DNA from: Miltoncostaea sp050249835
Lineage (GTDB): Bacteria > Actinomycetota > Thermoleophilia > Miltoncostaeales > Miltoncostaeaceae
Direction of reading: 5' to 3'
Length of the DNA: 64,000 bases
Assembly (NCBI GenBank): GCA_050249835.1
Contig: JBFWPT010000010.1
Location: forward strand, 22,875-86,874
Of this stretch, positions 25,334-34,929 are shown piece after piece (position 1 is the first letter of the stretch; each line of letters begins with the position of its first letter). The position numbers and the translations under genes are program-made. The notes beneath the pieces are model-generated. The model worked only from the letters and a program-made list of their open reading frames with translations. It was not told the origin of the DNA and searched no databases.

Positions 25334-26748
25334 GTCACCGCCCCCGGGCCGCGGCGGATGCGCCGCAGCACGATCACCTTCTCGCGGGTGAGCTCCTGCA
25401 GCGTGTAGCCGATGCCCTCCCGGCCGGTGCCGGACATCTTCACCCCGCCGAAGGGGATCACCGGCGGGCGGTAGTTGTCGGTGCCGTTGATGACGACGCC
25501 GCCCGCGTGCAGGCGCTCGGCCAGCGCCAGGGCGCGCTCCAGGTCGCCCGAGAACACGGACGCCATCAGCCCGAAGGACGACGCGTTGGCGACGCGCAGG
25601 GCCTCGGCGTCGCCGCCGACGGGGATGACCGTGAAGACGGGGCCGAAGATCTCGTCGTCGGCGGCCACGCCGGCCTCGGCCGGGACGCCGGCGAGCACCG
25701 TGGGCGCCACGAACGGCCCGTCCGGCGGGGTCCCGCCGTGGGCGACGGAGGCCCCCTGGGCGACGGCGGCCCGCATCTGCGAGTGGACGCGCAGCGCGGC
25801 CTCGGTGGTGATGAGCGGCCCGACGGTCGTGCCGGGGTCGGTCGCCGGCCCCACCACCTGGGCGGCGGCGACGGCCGCGAGGCGCTCCACGAGGTCGTCG
25901 TGCAGGGAGGGGTCGACGAGCACGCGCTTCGACGCCGAGCAGGCCTGGCCGTTCATCATCAGGCGGCCGAACGCCAGCTCGGAGGTGACGAGCTCGAGGT
26001 CGGCGTCGTCCAGCACCAGGCAGGCGTTGTTGCCGCCGAGCTCCAGGTGCAGCGGGCGCAGGCGGGCGGCCGACGCCTCGGCGACGCTCACGCCGGCCGC
26101 CGTCGAGCCCGTGAGCGAGACGGCGTCGACGCCGGGGTCGGCCGCGAGGGCCGCGCCCACGTCGCGGCCGCCGTGCACCACGCCGAGCACGTCCGCGGGC
26201 GCCCCGGCCTGCACGAGCGCGTCGTGGAAGCGCGCGACGACGAGGGGGTCCTCGATCGGGGGCTTGGCGACGACCGCGTTGCCCGCGACCAGGGCCGCGG
26301 CGCACTTCTCCACGTACAGCTCGGCGGGGAAGTTGAACGGGATCACGGCGGCCACGACCCCGAGGGGCTCGCGGCGCGTGAACGCGATGTCGCGCTCGGT
26401 GCCCGGGTTGCCCTCGGTGGGGAGCACCCGCCCGTCCAGGCGGCGGCCCTCCGCGGCGTTCGCGCGCAGCAGGCGGATCGAGCCGCCCACCTCGAAGCGC
26501 GCCTGCCCGATGGGCTTGCCCGACTCGGCCGCCAGCAGCAGGGCCAGCGCCTCGGCGTCCGGCTCCAGCAGGTCGGCGGCCACCTCCAGGACGGCCGCGC
26601 GCTCGCTCACCGGCAGCTCCGCCCACCCCGGCTGCGCGGCGCGGGCGCGCTCCACGACCCCGGCGACCTCGGGGGCGGGCGTCACGGCGACCTCGCCCAG
26701 CACCTCGCCGGCCTCGGGGCCGCGCACCGCATGAAGCTGATCGTTCAT
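25330..26748 (-). CDS. NAD(P)-dependent aldehyde dehydrogenase, first gene of the operon
   Basis: The 472-residue enzyme oxidises an aldehyde to its acid. Motifs are VVAAVIPFNFPAELYVEKCAAALVAGNAVVAKPP (cofactor), LTGSTAAG, general base Glu in LHLELGGNN and nucleophile Cys in MMNGQACSASKR, with the C-terminal VIPFGGVKMSGTGREG. Length is normal. The ATG start at 26746-26748 lies inside an inverted repeat that may be the IclR operator. A semialdehyde produced by ring cleavage would be a logical substrate. Its stop overlaps the IclR start (GTGA). Confidence 0.9.
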   Translation of the reverse strand: MNDQLHAVRGPEAGEVLGEVAVTPAPEVAGVVERARAAQPGWAELPVSERAAVLEVAADLLEPDAEALALLLAAESGKPIGQARFEVGGSIRLLRANAAEGRRLDGRVLPTEGNPGTERDIAFTRREPLGVVAAVIPFNFPAELYVEKCAAALVAGNAVVAKPPIEDPLVVARFHDALVQAGAPADVLGVVHGGRDVGAALAADPGVDAVSLTGSTAAGVSVAEASAARLRPLHLELGGNNACLVLDDADLELVTSELAFGRLMMNGQACSASKRVLVDPSLHDDLVERLAAVAAAQVVGPATDPGTTVGPLITTEAALRVHSQMRAAVAQGASVAHGGTPPDGPFVAPTVLAGVPAEAGVAADDEIFGPVFTVIPVGGDAEALRVANASSFGLMASVFSGDLERALALAERLHAGGVVINGTDNYRPPVIPFGGVKMSGTGREGIGYTLQELTREKVIVLRRIRRGPGAVT

Positions 26749-26780
26749 CACTCTGAACGCAACCTCAGTCCGTTGAACGA
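26742..26780. promoter_or_regulatory. putative IclR operator with repeated TGAACG half-sites
   Basis: A perfect inverted repeat CGTTCA-N6-TGAACG lies at 26742-26759, overlapping the dehydrogenase start codon. A further 9-bp palindrome CGTTGAACG is at 26771-26779. Three half-sites of the same sequence just before a 17-gene operon containing an IclR gene suggest repressor or activator binding. The assignment to IclR is by position only. No clear -35/-10 pair was picked out in 26781-26909. Confidence 0.5.
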
Positions 26781-26909
26781 TTCGCCGCGACGCTATCCGC
26801 GGCGCGCTCCACGGGTCAATGCGCCACCGGGCCAAAGCCGGGGTGGCGGGGCCTGCCATCGCGGCGCCGCGGTCCTCCCGCGGGAGGAGCCTGCGCCCGG
26901 CCCAGGCTG

Positions 26910-28648
26910 CTAGAGGTGCAGCGCTCCCAGGCGGGCGGCGGGGGAGGGCTCGGGGGTCGCGAGGTCGGGCCCTCCGTCGGCGAGCACGGCCTCCAGCGCG
27001 GAGACGCTGTCCGGGCAGAACTGCGTGCCGGTGAGCCGTGCGATCTCCGCCCGGGCAGCCTCGTGCCCGAGGGCCGCGCGGTAGGGGCGGTCGGAGGTCA
27101 TGACGTCCCAGGCGTCGGCCACGGCGATCAGGCGCGCCCCCTCGGGGATCGCGTCGCCCGCGACGCCGTCCGGGTAGCCGGCGCCGTCCCAGCGCTCGTG
27201 GTGGTGGCGCACCCACGCGACGTGCCCGGCCGGCAGCAGCTCCGCCACGATCTCGGCGCCGAGCGCCGCGTGGTCGCGCACGCGCAGGGTCTCGGCGGGG
27301 GTGAGGGGACCGGGCTTCAGCAGGATGGCGTCCGGGACGCCGATCTTGCCGACGTCGTGGAGGAGCCCGGCGCGGCGCAGCTCGCGGGCGCCTCGGCGCT
27401 CCAGCCGCGGCGCACCGCCAGCGCGTGGGCGAGCGCCGCGACCCGCGTGGAGTGCTCCCGGGTCGACCGGTCCTTGGCGTCCACGGCGCGCGCCAGGGCG
27501 CGCAGGGCGGCGAGGGCCTGGGCCCGCTCCAGGCGCTCCGCGCGCTCCTCGGCGGAGAGCTCGTGGACGACGTCGGGGGAGTAGAGGTAGGTGACGTCGC
27601 GGCCGTGGGCCTTCGCCCAGTAGAGCGCGCCGTCGGCGAGCCGCAGCAGCTCCCCGCTCGTGGTGGCGTGGGCCAGGTCGCAGATGCCGATCGACGCCGT
27701 CAGGGGGCCGACCTCGCCGAAGGGGGTCGCGGCGATCGCCCGGCGCGCCCGCTCGGCCGCCGCGTAGGCGGCCATCGCGTCGGACTCGGGGAGGATGAGG
27801 GCGAACTCCTCGCCGCCCACCCGGCCGATGACGTCCTCGGCGCGGGCGAGGCCGGTGAGGCGGCGGGCCACCTCCACGAGCACGCGGTCGCCGGCCTGGT
27901 GGCCGTGGGCGTCGTTGACGAGCTTGAAGTGGTCCAGGTCGAGCAGCGCGACGCTCAGCGGCCGGCCGTGGCGGGCGGCGCGCGCGACCTCGGTCTCCAG
28001 GCGCTCGTGGAAGACGCGGTGGTTGGGGAGGCCGGTGAGCGGGTCGCGGGCGGCCCGGTCCCCGAGGTCCTGGTAGAGCCCGGCCGCGGTGATCGCCCCC
28101 TCCAGGGCGGCGGCGACGGTGCCGAGCAGGGAGACCTCGCGCGGGCCGAACCGGGCGTGGCGGCGGGAGGTGACGTCGAGCACGGCGCGCACCGCCCCGT
28201 CGCGGGCGCGGAGCGGGATGACCGCCTCGGAGCGCAGCGCCTCCATCCCCGGGGCGCGCACGCAGCGCGGGTCGGACGGGGCGTCCTCGGTCACGACGGG
28301 GCGCCCCGCGCGGACCGCGTGCCCGAGCAGGCCGCTGTCCAGGTCCTGCACGTAGTCGCCGTCGATGCGCAGCGGGCCGGCGGTGGCGGCGAGGACCAGG
28401 CGCCGCCCCTCGTGGTCGCAGCGCAGGATCGCGACGCCGTCGTCGCCGAGGTGGGCGGCCAGGGCGTCGACGGCGGTGCGGAAGACCAGGTCCAGGTCGA
28501 CGATGCCGCCCACGGCGCGCGCGATGCGGTGGGCGACCTCCAGGTCACGGGCTCCCCCGGGCGCGCGGCCGCGGGCGCCGGCCGGGGCGTCGCGCCAGTC
28601 GGCCGCCCGCGCGCGGCGCGGCCGGGAGGGTGGGGGGCCGGGGTTCAT
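26910..28648 (-). pseudogene. GAF-GGDEF-HD-GYP protein, frameshifted before the HD-GYP motif
   Basis: In order: a GAF domain (VDLDLVFRTAVDALAAHLGDD to LGTVAAALEGAI), a GGDEF domain with DPLTGLPNHRVFHERLETE and active-site GRVGGEEFALILPE, then an HD-GYP domain starting STREHSTRVAALAHALAVRRGW. Near 27389, after RRGWSAEA, the frame shifts. The other frame gives RELRRAGLLHDVGKIGVPDAILLKPG and continues through HHERWDGAGYPDG to ARLGALHL at 26910. One missing base in a C run would explain it. Intact, it would make and degrade cyclic di-GMP. As read, the first frame ends at 27317 as a cyclase lacking its phosphodiesterase. Sequencing error and real mutation cannot be separated here. Confidence 0.75.
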
Positions 28649-28958
28649 CCCCTCGTTCTTCGGCGATGCGCGCGGAACCCCTCATGGGCCGTGTGGCCGG
28701 AATTCCGCGCTCCGATCAGGCCGCTGGACCTACACACGGCCGCAGCTGGACCTATGGGGGGTTCTCATCCATATCCCTCATCAGGGGGATAAACCCCCGG
28801 GTGTCACGGTCGATGACCCTGGTGCGGGACGGCGCGTGCGGCCGGGGTTCATCACTCTTGGCTCGTGGCGCCGCCGATCGGCCGCCGGAGGGCACCCGGC
28901 CGCCGGTCCTCCGGAGAGGGCGGGCGGGACCCCGCCCTCTCCGTACTCTTCTCCCCGC
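28649..28958. other. 310-bp intergenic region upstream of the GGDEF gene
   Basis: No gene is seen. It holds a small hairpin with stem TATCCC/GGGATA (28772-28791) next to runs of G and C that could pair over a longer distance, and a terminator-like hairpin at 28913-28942 described separately. It should contain the promoter of the leftward GAF-GGDEF gene. I could not match it to a known riboswitch class. Confidence 0.4.
28913..28942 (-). terminator. terminator-like hairpin after the aldehyde dehydrogenase
   Basis: A perfect 12-bp stem (GGAGAGGGCGGG with CCCGCCCTCTCC) and 6-base loop begin 16 bp beyond the dehydrogenase stop on the minus strand. No T-run follows, as is common in high-GC actinobacteria. 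Confidence 0.6.
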
Positions 28959-30410
<1,452 letters not shown>

Positions 30411-30441
30411 CGCGTGATCCCCGTTCCGTGTCGGCAGGACG

Positions 30442-30469
30442 TTGCGCAGGATATCCCCGGGGGTACGCT
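30442..30469 (+). promoter_or_regulatory. possible sigma-70-type promoter for the acetolactate synthase-like gene
   Basis: TTGCGC (30442-30447) and TACGCT (30464-30469) are separated by 16 bp and lie about 30 bp before the GTG start. The match to consensus is partial and no start site is known. Confidence 0.3.
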
Positions 30470-30500
30470 GGGCCGAACCGCGGCGACCCGGGGGTCCACC

Positions 30501-32135
30501 GTGCAGGCGGCCGAGCTGATGGTCCGATGCCTCGAGGCGGAGGGGGTCGAGCGCGTCTTCGCGATACCCGGCGAGGAGACGCTGGAGATCGTCGACCAGC
30601 TCAGCCGGTCGCCGATCGAGATCGTCATCGTCCGCCACGAGCAGGGCGCCGCGTTCATGGCCGACGTCCACGGGCGCCTGACGGGCCGCGCCGGGACGTG
30701 CCTCGGCACGCTCGGGCCGGGCGCGACGAACCTCATCACCGGGATCGGCGACGCCTACCTGGACTACGCCCCGATGGTCGCGATCACCGGCCAGGTGCGG
30801 CTCGACCTGGTCCACAAGGAGAGCCACCAGTACGTGGACGTGGTGGACATGCTGCGTCCGGTCACCAAGTGGAACGCGCGCATCGAGCGCCCCGAGACGG
30901 TGCCCGAGGTGGTGCGCAAGGCGTTCAAGCTGGCGCAGGCCGAGCGCCCCGGGCCGACCCACCTGGAGCTGTCGGAGACGATCGCCGCGGCCGAGATGCC
31001 GTCGTCGCTGCGCCCGCTCGCCGCCACCTCGCCGTGGCCGAGCCAGCCCGACGACGCCTCGGTGCGCGAGGCCGCCGCGGTCATCCGCGCCGCCCGCCGC
31101 CCGGTGGTGCTGACCGGCAACGGGGTCATCCGCCAGCGCGCCTCGGCCGAGCTGCGGACGCTGTGCGCGCACGCGGGCATCCCGGCCTGCCCCACGTTCA
31201 TGGGGAAGGGCGCCCTGGACGACCGGTCGCTGCTGTCGCTACCGGCCGTCGGCCTGCAGGCGCGCGACTCGATGACCGCCGGGCTGGACGAGGCGGACGT
31301 GGTGATCTGCGTCGGCTACGACCCGGTGGAGTTCGCGCCGGGGGCGTGGAACCCGGGCGACCGCAAGCGCATCGTCCACATCGACGCGCGTCCCGCCGAG
31401 GTGGACCAGCACTACACGCCCGACGTGGAGATCGTCGCCTCCATCCCGGACACGCTCCGCGCCCTGGCCGCCGAGCTGCCCGCCGGATCCGAGCCCGCCT
31501 ACGCGACCCGCCTGCGCGTCGCGGTCACCACCGAGCTCGGCGCCCCGGCGGAGCGCCCCGGCGTCGTGAGCCCCCAGGCCGCCATCGCGGCCATCCGCGG
31601 CGCGATGCGCCCCGACGACGTCCTCATCTCGGACGTCGGCGCCCACAAGCTCTGGCTGGGCCGCCTGTTCCCGGCGTACGAGCCGAACACGGTGATCATC
31701 TCGAACGGCTTCGCGACGATGGGCATCGCCCTGCCCGGCGCGATCGCCGCCACCCTCGCCGTGCCCGACCGGCGCATCGTCGCGGTGTCCGGCGACGGCG
31801 GGTTCCTGATGAACGTGCAGGAGATGGAGACCGCCACCCGCCTCGGGCTGCCGGTCGTGGTGGTGGTGTGGGTGGACGGCGCGTACGGGGTGATCGGCTG
31901 GAAGCAGGAGCGACGCTTCGGCCGCACCCACGCCATCCACTTCGGCAACCCGGAGTGGGGCGACCTGGCCCGCTCCTTCGGCTGGACGCATCGGGAGGCG
32001 ACGGACGGCCCCGCCCTCGGCGCCGCCCTGGACGCGGCCTTCGCCCAGGACGGCCCGGCGCTCATCACGGTCCCCATCGACTACCGCCACAACGTCCGGC
32101 TCGCCAACCTGGGGGAGCCGAGCCTGAGCGCCTGA
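30501..32135 (+). CDS. thiamine-diphosphate enzyme, AlsS-like acetolactate synthase
   Basis: The 544-residue cytosolic enzyme condenses two pyruvates to acetolactate or carries out a related TPP reaction. Landmarks are the cofactor-activating Glu in VRHEQGAAFMADVHGRLTGRAG, the LGTLGPGATNLITGIGDAYLDYAPMVAITGQ region, VDVVDMLRPVTKWNARIERPETVPEVVRKAFKLAQAERPGP (closer to catabolic AlsS than to IlvB), and the TPP motif SGDGGFLMNVQEMETATRLGLPVVVVVWVDGAYG. No regulatory IlvN subunit is adjacent, consistent with the catabolic type. The GTG at 30501 follows a G-rich tract; an ATG at 30519 is an alternative. Confidence 0.85.
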   Translation: MQAAELMVRCLEAEGVERVFAIPGEETLEIVDQLSRSPIEIVIVRHEQGAAFMADVHGRLTGRAGTCLGTLGPGATNLITGIGDAYLDYAPMVAITGQVRLDLVHKESHQYVDVVDMLRPVTKWNARIERPETVPEVVRKAFKLAQAERPGPTHLELSETIAAAEMPSSLRPLAATSPWPSQPDDASVREAAAVIRAARRPVVLTGNGVIRQRASAELRTLCAHAGIPACPTFMGKGALDDRSLLSLPAVGLQARDSMTAGLDEADVVICVGYDPVEFAPGAWNPGDRKRIVHIDARPAEVDQHYTPDVEIVASIPDTLRALAAELPAGSEPAYATRLRVAVTTELGAPAERPGVVSPQAAIAAIRGAMRPDDVLISDVGAHKLWLGRLFPAYEPNTVIISNGFATMGIALPGAIAATLAVPDRRIVAVSGDGGFLMNVQEMETATRLGLPVVVVVWVDGAYGVIGWKQERRFGRTHAIHFGNPEWGDLARSFGWTHREATDGPALGAALDAAFAQDGPALITVPIDYRHNVRLANLGEPSLSA

Positions 32136-32222
32136 ACCGGCCGTCGGCCGCCCTCGGCTCTTGCGCGGGGCGGCGCGACGGGAAAGGCTCGGGGTTCCGA
32201 CCATCCGGCTTCTGGAGAGGGC

Positions 32223-32687
32223 ATGGACCGGTTCATACGCATCACGTTCCTCGGCCTCGCGATCGCGCTGGTCGCGTCCAGCGTGGCCATGGCCGCGGCC
32301 GCCCTGGGGGGCTCCGCCCGCGCCGACGACTACGTGGCGGTCAAGCCCGACGAGGACGTCGCCGTGCGCGGCACGGACCAGGACGACGACTACGACGACG
32401 ACCAGACGGACACGGGCGACACCGCGACGGGCACGGCCACGAACACGCCGACCGGCGGAGCCGCGGCGTCGGCCTCGGCTTCGCGCTCGCTCGACCGCTC
32501 CCGGGACGCCACCACGCGTGACGCGTCCCGCTCGCGCGACCGCTCCGCCGACCGCACGGGCGACAACCCGCGGGTCGCCGACATCTCGAACTCGCGCGAC
32601 CTCTCGCGCGACCGCACCGGCGACCACGACACGCGCGACCGCTCCAACTCCCGCGACCGCTCGAACGACGCGACGAGCGCCGATTGA
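32223..32687 (+). CDS. secreted low-complexity RD/S-rich protein
   Basis: The 154-residue protein has a signal peptide (FLGLAIALVASSVAMAAAALGGSARA). An acidic stretch (DQDDDYDDDQTDTGD), a Thr/Ala region and a C-terminal half of repeated S-R-D-R-S-like units follow (RSLDRSRDAT, ASRSRDRSADRTGD, NSRDLSRDRTGD, RSNSRDRSND). I recognise no family. It looks like a disordered exported protein with alternating charges. The kinase gene starts inside its stop codon (TTGA), so the two are translationally coupled, and its many Ser and Thr residues raise the idea of a partner relationship, although the kinase appears cytosolic. Confidence 0.7.
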   Translation: MDRFIRITFLGLAIALVASSVAMAAAALGGSARADDYVAVKPDEDVAVRGTDQDDDYDDDQTDTGDTATGTATNTPTGGAAASASASRSLDRSRDATTRDASRSRDRSADRTGDNPRVADISNSRDLSRDRTGDHDTRDRSNSRDRSNDATSAD

Positions 32688-33550
32688 CGCGGTGGGCGCT
32701 CGCGGAGGGTGACGAGGTGGTGCCGGGCCGCACGGCGGTCCGGCGCCTCGGCACCGGGGAGCGGTTCGAGACCTACCTGAGCTGGGACGAGCGCCGGCTC
32801 GCGCTCGTCGTCGTCAAGGTGGTGCGGCCTCATCTGGTGGGCGACGCGCACTCCCTGCGGCGGCTGGCCGCGGAGGCGGATCTGCTGGAGCGGCTGCGCC
32901 ACCCCGTCATCGTGCGGGGGCTGGAGGCCGGCCTGGACGGGCCGCGGCCCCACGTCGTGCTGGAGCACCTGGAGGGGCCGCGGCTGTCGCGCCTGATCCG
33001 CCGCCAGGGGCGCCTGGAGCCGGAGCAGCTCGTGCCGCTCGGCCAGCAGCTCGCCGCGGCCCTGCACTACATGCACGCCGAGGGCGTCGTCCACCTGGAC
33101 GTGAAGCCGGGCAACGTGATCATGGGCGCGCCGGCGCGCCTCATCGACCTGAGCATCGCGCGCGAGGCCGCCGCGCTGCCCGGCGTCACGGCCCGCATCG
33201 GCACGCCCGCCTACATGGCGCCCGAGCAGGCGGAGCCGGTGGGGCGGGGGCCCCTCACCGCGGCCGCCGACGTGTGGGGGATGGGCGCGACGCTGTACCA
33301 CGCCGCCGCCGGCCGGCAGGCGTTCGCGGCCCCGCGCGACCGCGACGGGCCCCTCGCGCAGCTCTCCACGACCCCCGCGCCCCTGCCCGATTCCGTCCCG
33401 GCGCCCCTCGCCGACCTGGTCCTGGCCTGCCTCGCCCCGTCGCCGGGTGACCGGCCCGCCCCGGCCGAGGCCGCGGCGGGGTTCGAGGCGCTCGCCGCCG
33501 GGATCCGGCGGAAGCCCCTGATGGCGAGGTTCCGCGTGCGGCCCCGCTGA
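32684..33550 (+). CDS. serine/threonine protein kinase, kinase domain only
   Basis: The 288-residue protein is a bacterial Hanks-type kinase. It shows a divergent glycine loop LGTGERFETYL, invariant-type Lys in LVVVKVVRP, catalytic loop HLDVKPGN (HxD with Lys and Asn), a DFG replaced by DLS (RLIDLSIAREAA), the activation loop TPAYMAPEQ, and DVWGMGATLYHAAAG. No membrane helix or PASTA domain follows, so it is soluble. The TTG start overlaps the stop of the secreted RD/S-rich protein. The DLS substitution keeps the metal-binding Asp, so activity is plausible. Confidence 0.85.
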   Translation: MTRWALAEGDEVVPGRTAVRRLGTGERFETYLSWDERRLALVVVKVVRPHLVGDAHSLRRLAAEADLLERLRHPVIVRGLEAGLDGPRPHVVLEHLEGPRLSRLIRRQGRLEPEQLVPLGQQLAAALHYMHAEGVVHLDVKPGNVIMGAPARLIDLSIAREAAALPGVTARIGTPAYMAPEQAEPVGRGPLTAAADVWGMGATLYHAAAGRQAFAAPRDRDGPLAQLSTTPAPLPDSVPAPLADLVLACLAPSPGDRPAPAEAAAGFEALAAGIRRKPLMARFRVRPR

Positions 33551-33559
33551 GGCCTGGAG

Positions 33560-33626
33560 GCGACAGAGCGTAGCCCTGTAAGACGACAAACAGTAGCGTT
33601 GAAAGGCGACATACGGTAGCGTTGAC
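33560..33626 (+). repeat. three tandem ~22-bp repeats before the DUF4143 gene
   Basis: Units begin at 33560, 33582 and 33605. They share the pattern G-(A/C)-C/G-GACA, then A/C-GTAGC and a T-G end. Units two and three are closest (GACA..AC.GTAGCGTTGA), and unit one is diverged. The last unit ends 3 bp before the ATG at 33630. The position points to an operator or promoter array for the ATPase gene, possibly bound by the ATPase's own partner protein. Only three copies and no spacers of protospacer length are present, so it is not a CRISPR array. Confidence 0.6.
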
Positions 33627-33629
33627 GCA

Positions 33630-34922
33630 ATGGGCGCGTCCACGCAGGCCGACCGGTACACACCGCGCGTCATCGATGACGAGCTCGACGAGCTCCTCCC
33701 CGTCCTCCCGGCCCTTGCGATCGAGGGGCCGAAGGGGGTCGGGAAGACGGCGACCGCCGAGCGCAGGGCCGCGACCGTGCTCCGGCTGGACGACCCCGCC
33801 GAGCGGGCGCTGGTCCAGGCCGACCCCCGGCGGGTCCTCACGGGCAGGCCGACGGTGCTCCTCGACGAGTGGCAGCGGGAGCCCCAGCTCTGGGACCTCG
33901 TTCGCCGCGCCGTGGACGACGGCGCGGCCGCGGGGCACTTCCTGCTCACGGGCTCGGCCGTGCCGCGGGAGCTGCCGGTCCACTCCGGGGCGGGCCGGAT
34001 CCCGGCTCTCCGCATGCGGCCTCTCACCCTGTCCGAGCGCCTCGGCGAGCCGGCCACGGTGTCCCTCACGGCCCTGCTGTCCGGCGGGCGGTCGCCGGTC
34101 ACCGGGAGCACCGCCGTCCGCCTCGACGACTACGCGCGCGAGATCGTCCGCTCGGGGTTCCCCGGTCTGCGCCGGTTCTCGGGGAGGGGGCTTCGGCTGC
34201 AACTCGACGGCTATCTCGACCGGGTCGTGCAACGGGACTTCGAGGAGATCGGTCACCGGGTGCGCGCCCCGGCCACGCTGCGGCGGTGGCTCACCGCGTA
34301 CGCCGCCGCGACGGCCGGCGTCGCAAGCTACGAGACCATCCGCGACGCGGCCACGAGCGGCGAAGGGCAGGCGCCGGCCAGGACGACGACAGGTCCCTAC
34401 CGCGATGCGCTCGAGCAGTTGTTCATCATCGATCCCGTTCCGGCGTGGGCACCCACCCGGAACCCGCTCGCGCGACTGCTCCAGGCCCCGAAGCACCACC
34501 TGGCGGACCCCGCGCTCGCCGCGCGGCTCCTTGGCGTGGACGAGGGCAGCCTGCTCCGCCCCGACGCGCGCGGGCCGCTGCGGCCGCGGGAGGGACCGCT
34601 CGCCGGGGCCCTCTTCGAGTCCCTCGTGACGCAGTCCGTCCGCGTGTACGCGCAGCGCTCCGAGGCGCGGGTGGGGCACCTGCGCACGCGCGGCGGAGAG
34701 CAGGAGATCGACCTGATCGTGGAGCGGGGCGACGGCCGCGTGCTGGCAATGGAGGTCAAGCTCGCCACCGTGCCCGCGGAGCATGATCTCCGGGGCCTGC
34801 GATGGCTGGCGGGCCGCATCGGCGACGACCTCCTCGATGCGGTCGTCGTCACCACCGGAGGCGAGGCCTTCCGCCGAACCGACGGCATCGCCGTCGTCCC
34901 GGCGGCCCTGCTCGGGCCGTGA
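33630..34922 (+). CDS. AAA ATPase with DUF4143 (AAA_14 family)
   Basis: The 430-residue protein has an N-terminal AAA_14 ATPase domain with Walker A IEGPKGVGKTATAE and Walker B TVLLDEWQREPQLWD, and sensor-like FLLTGSAVP. A C-terminal DUF4143 domain with an endonuclease-like fold segment follows (GALFESLVTQSVRVYAQ, then VGHLRTRGGEQEIDLIVERGDGRVLAMEVKLA). The E-x-D...E-x-K arrangement (EIDLIVE, AMEVKLA) resembles PD-(D/E)xK nucleases. The family is widespread, often horizontally acquired and of unclear role. It is preceded by tandem repeats and not followed by a partner gene. Confidence 0.88.
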   Translation: MGASTQADRYTPRVIDDELDELLPVLPALAIEGPKGVGKTATAERRAATVLRLDDPAERALVQADPRRVLTGRPTVLLDEWQREPQLWDLVRRAVDDGAAAGHFLLTGSAVPRELPVHSGAGRIPALRMRPLTLSERLGEPATVSLTALLSGGRSPVTGSTAVRLDDYAREIVRSGFPGLRRFSGRGLRLQLDGYLDRVVQRDFEEIGHRVRAPATLRRWLTAYAAATAGVASYETIRDAATSGEGQAPARTTTGPYRDALEQLFIIDPVPAWAPTRNPLARLLQAPKHHLADPALAARLLGVDEGSLLRPDARGPLRPREGPLAGALFESLVTQSVRVYAQRSEARVGHLRTRGGEQEIDLIVERGDGRVLAMEVKLATVPAEHDLRGLRWLAGRIGDDLLDAVVVTTGGEAFRRTDGIAVVPAALLGP

Positions 34923-34929
34923 GCCGGGA

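Noticed and set aside
28649..28912. Possible riboswitch (cyclic di-GMP or other) before the GGDEF gene
   Set aside because: Only a 6-bp hairpin and G/C runs are seen; no conserved class signature could be matched.
33560..33626. Repeats considered as a short CRISPR array
   Set aside because: Units are directly adjacent with no unique spacers, and no cas genes are present.
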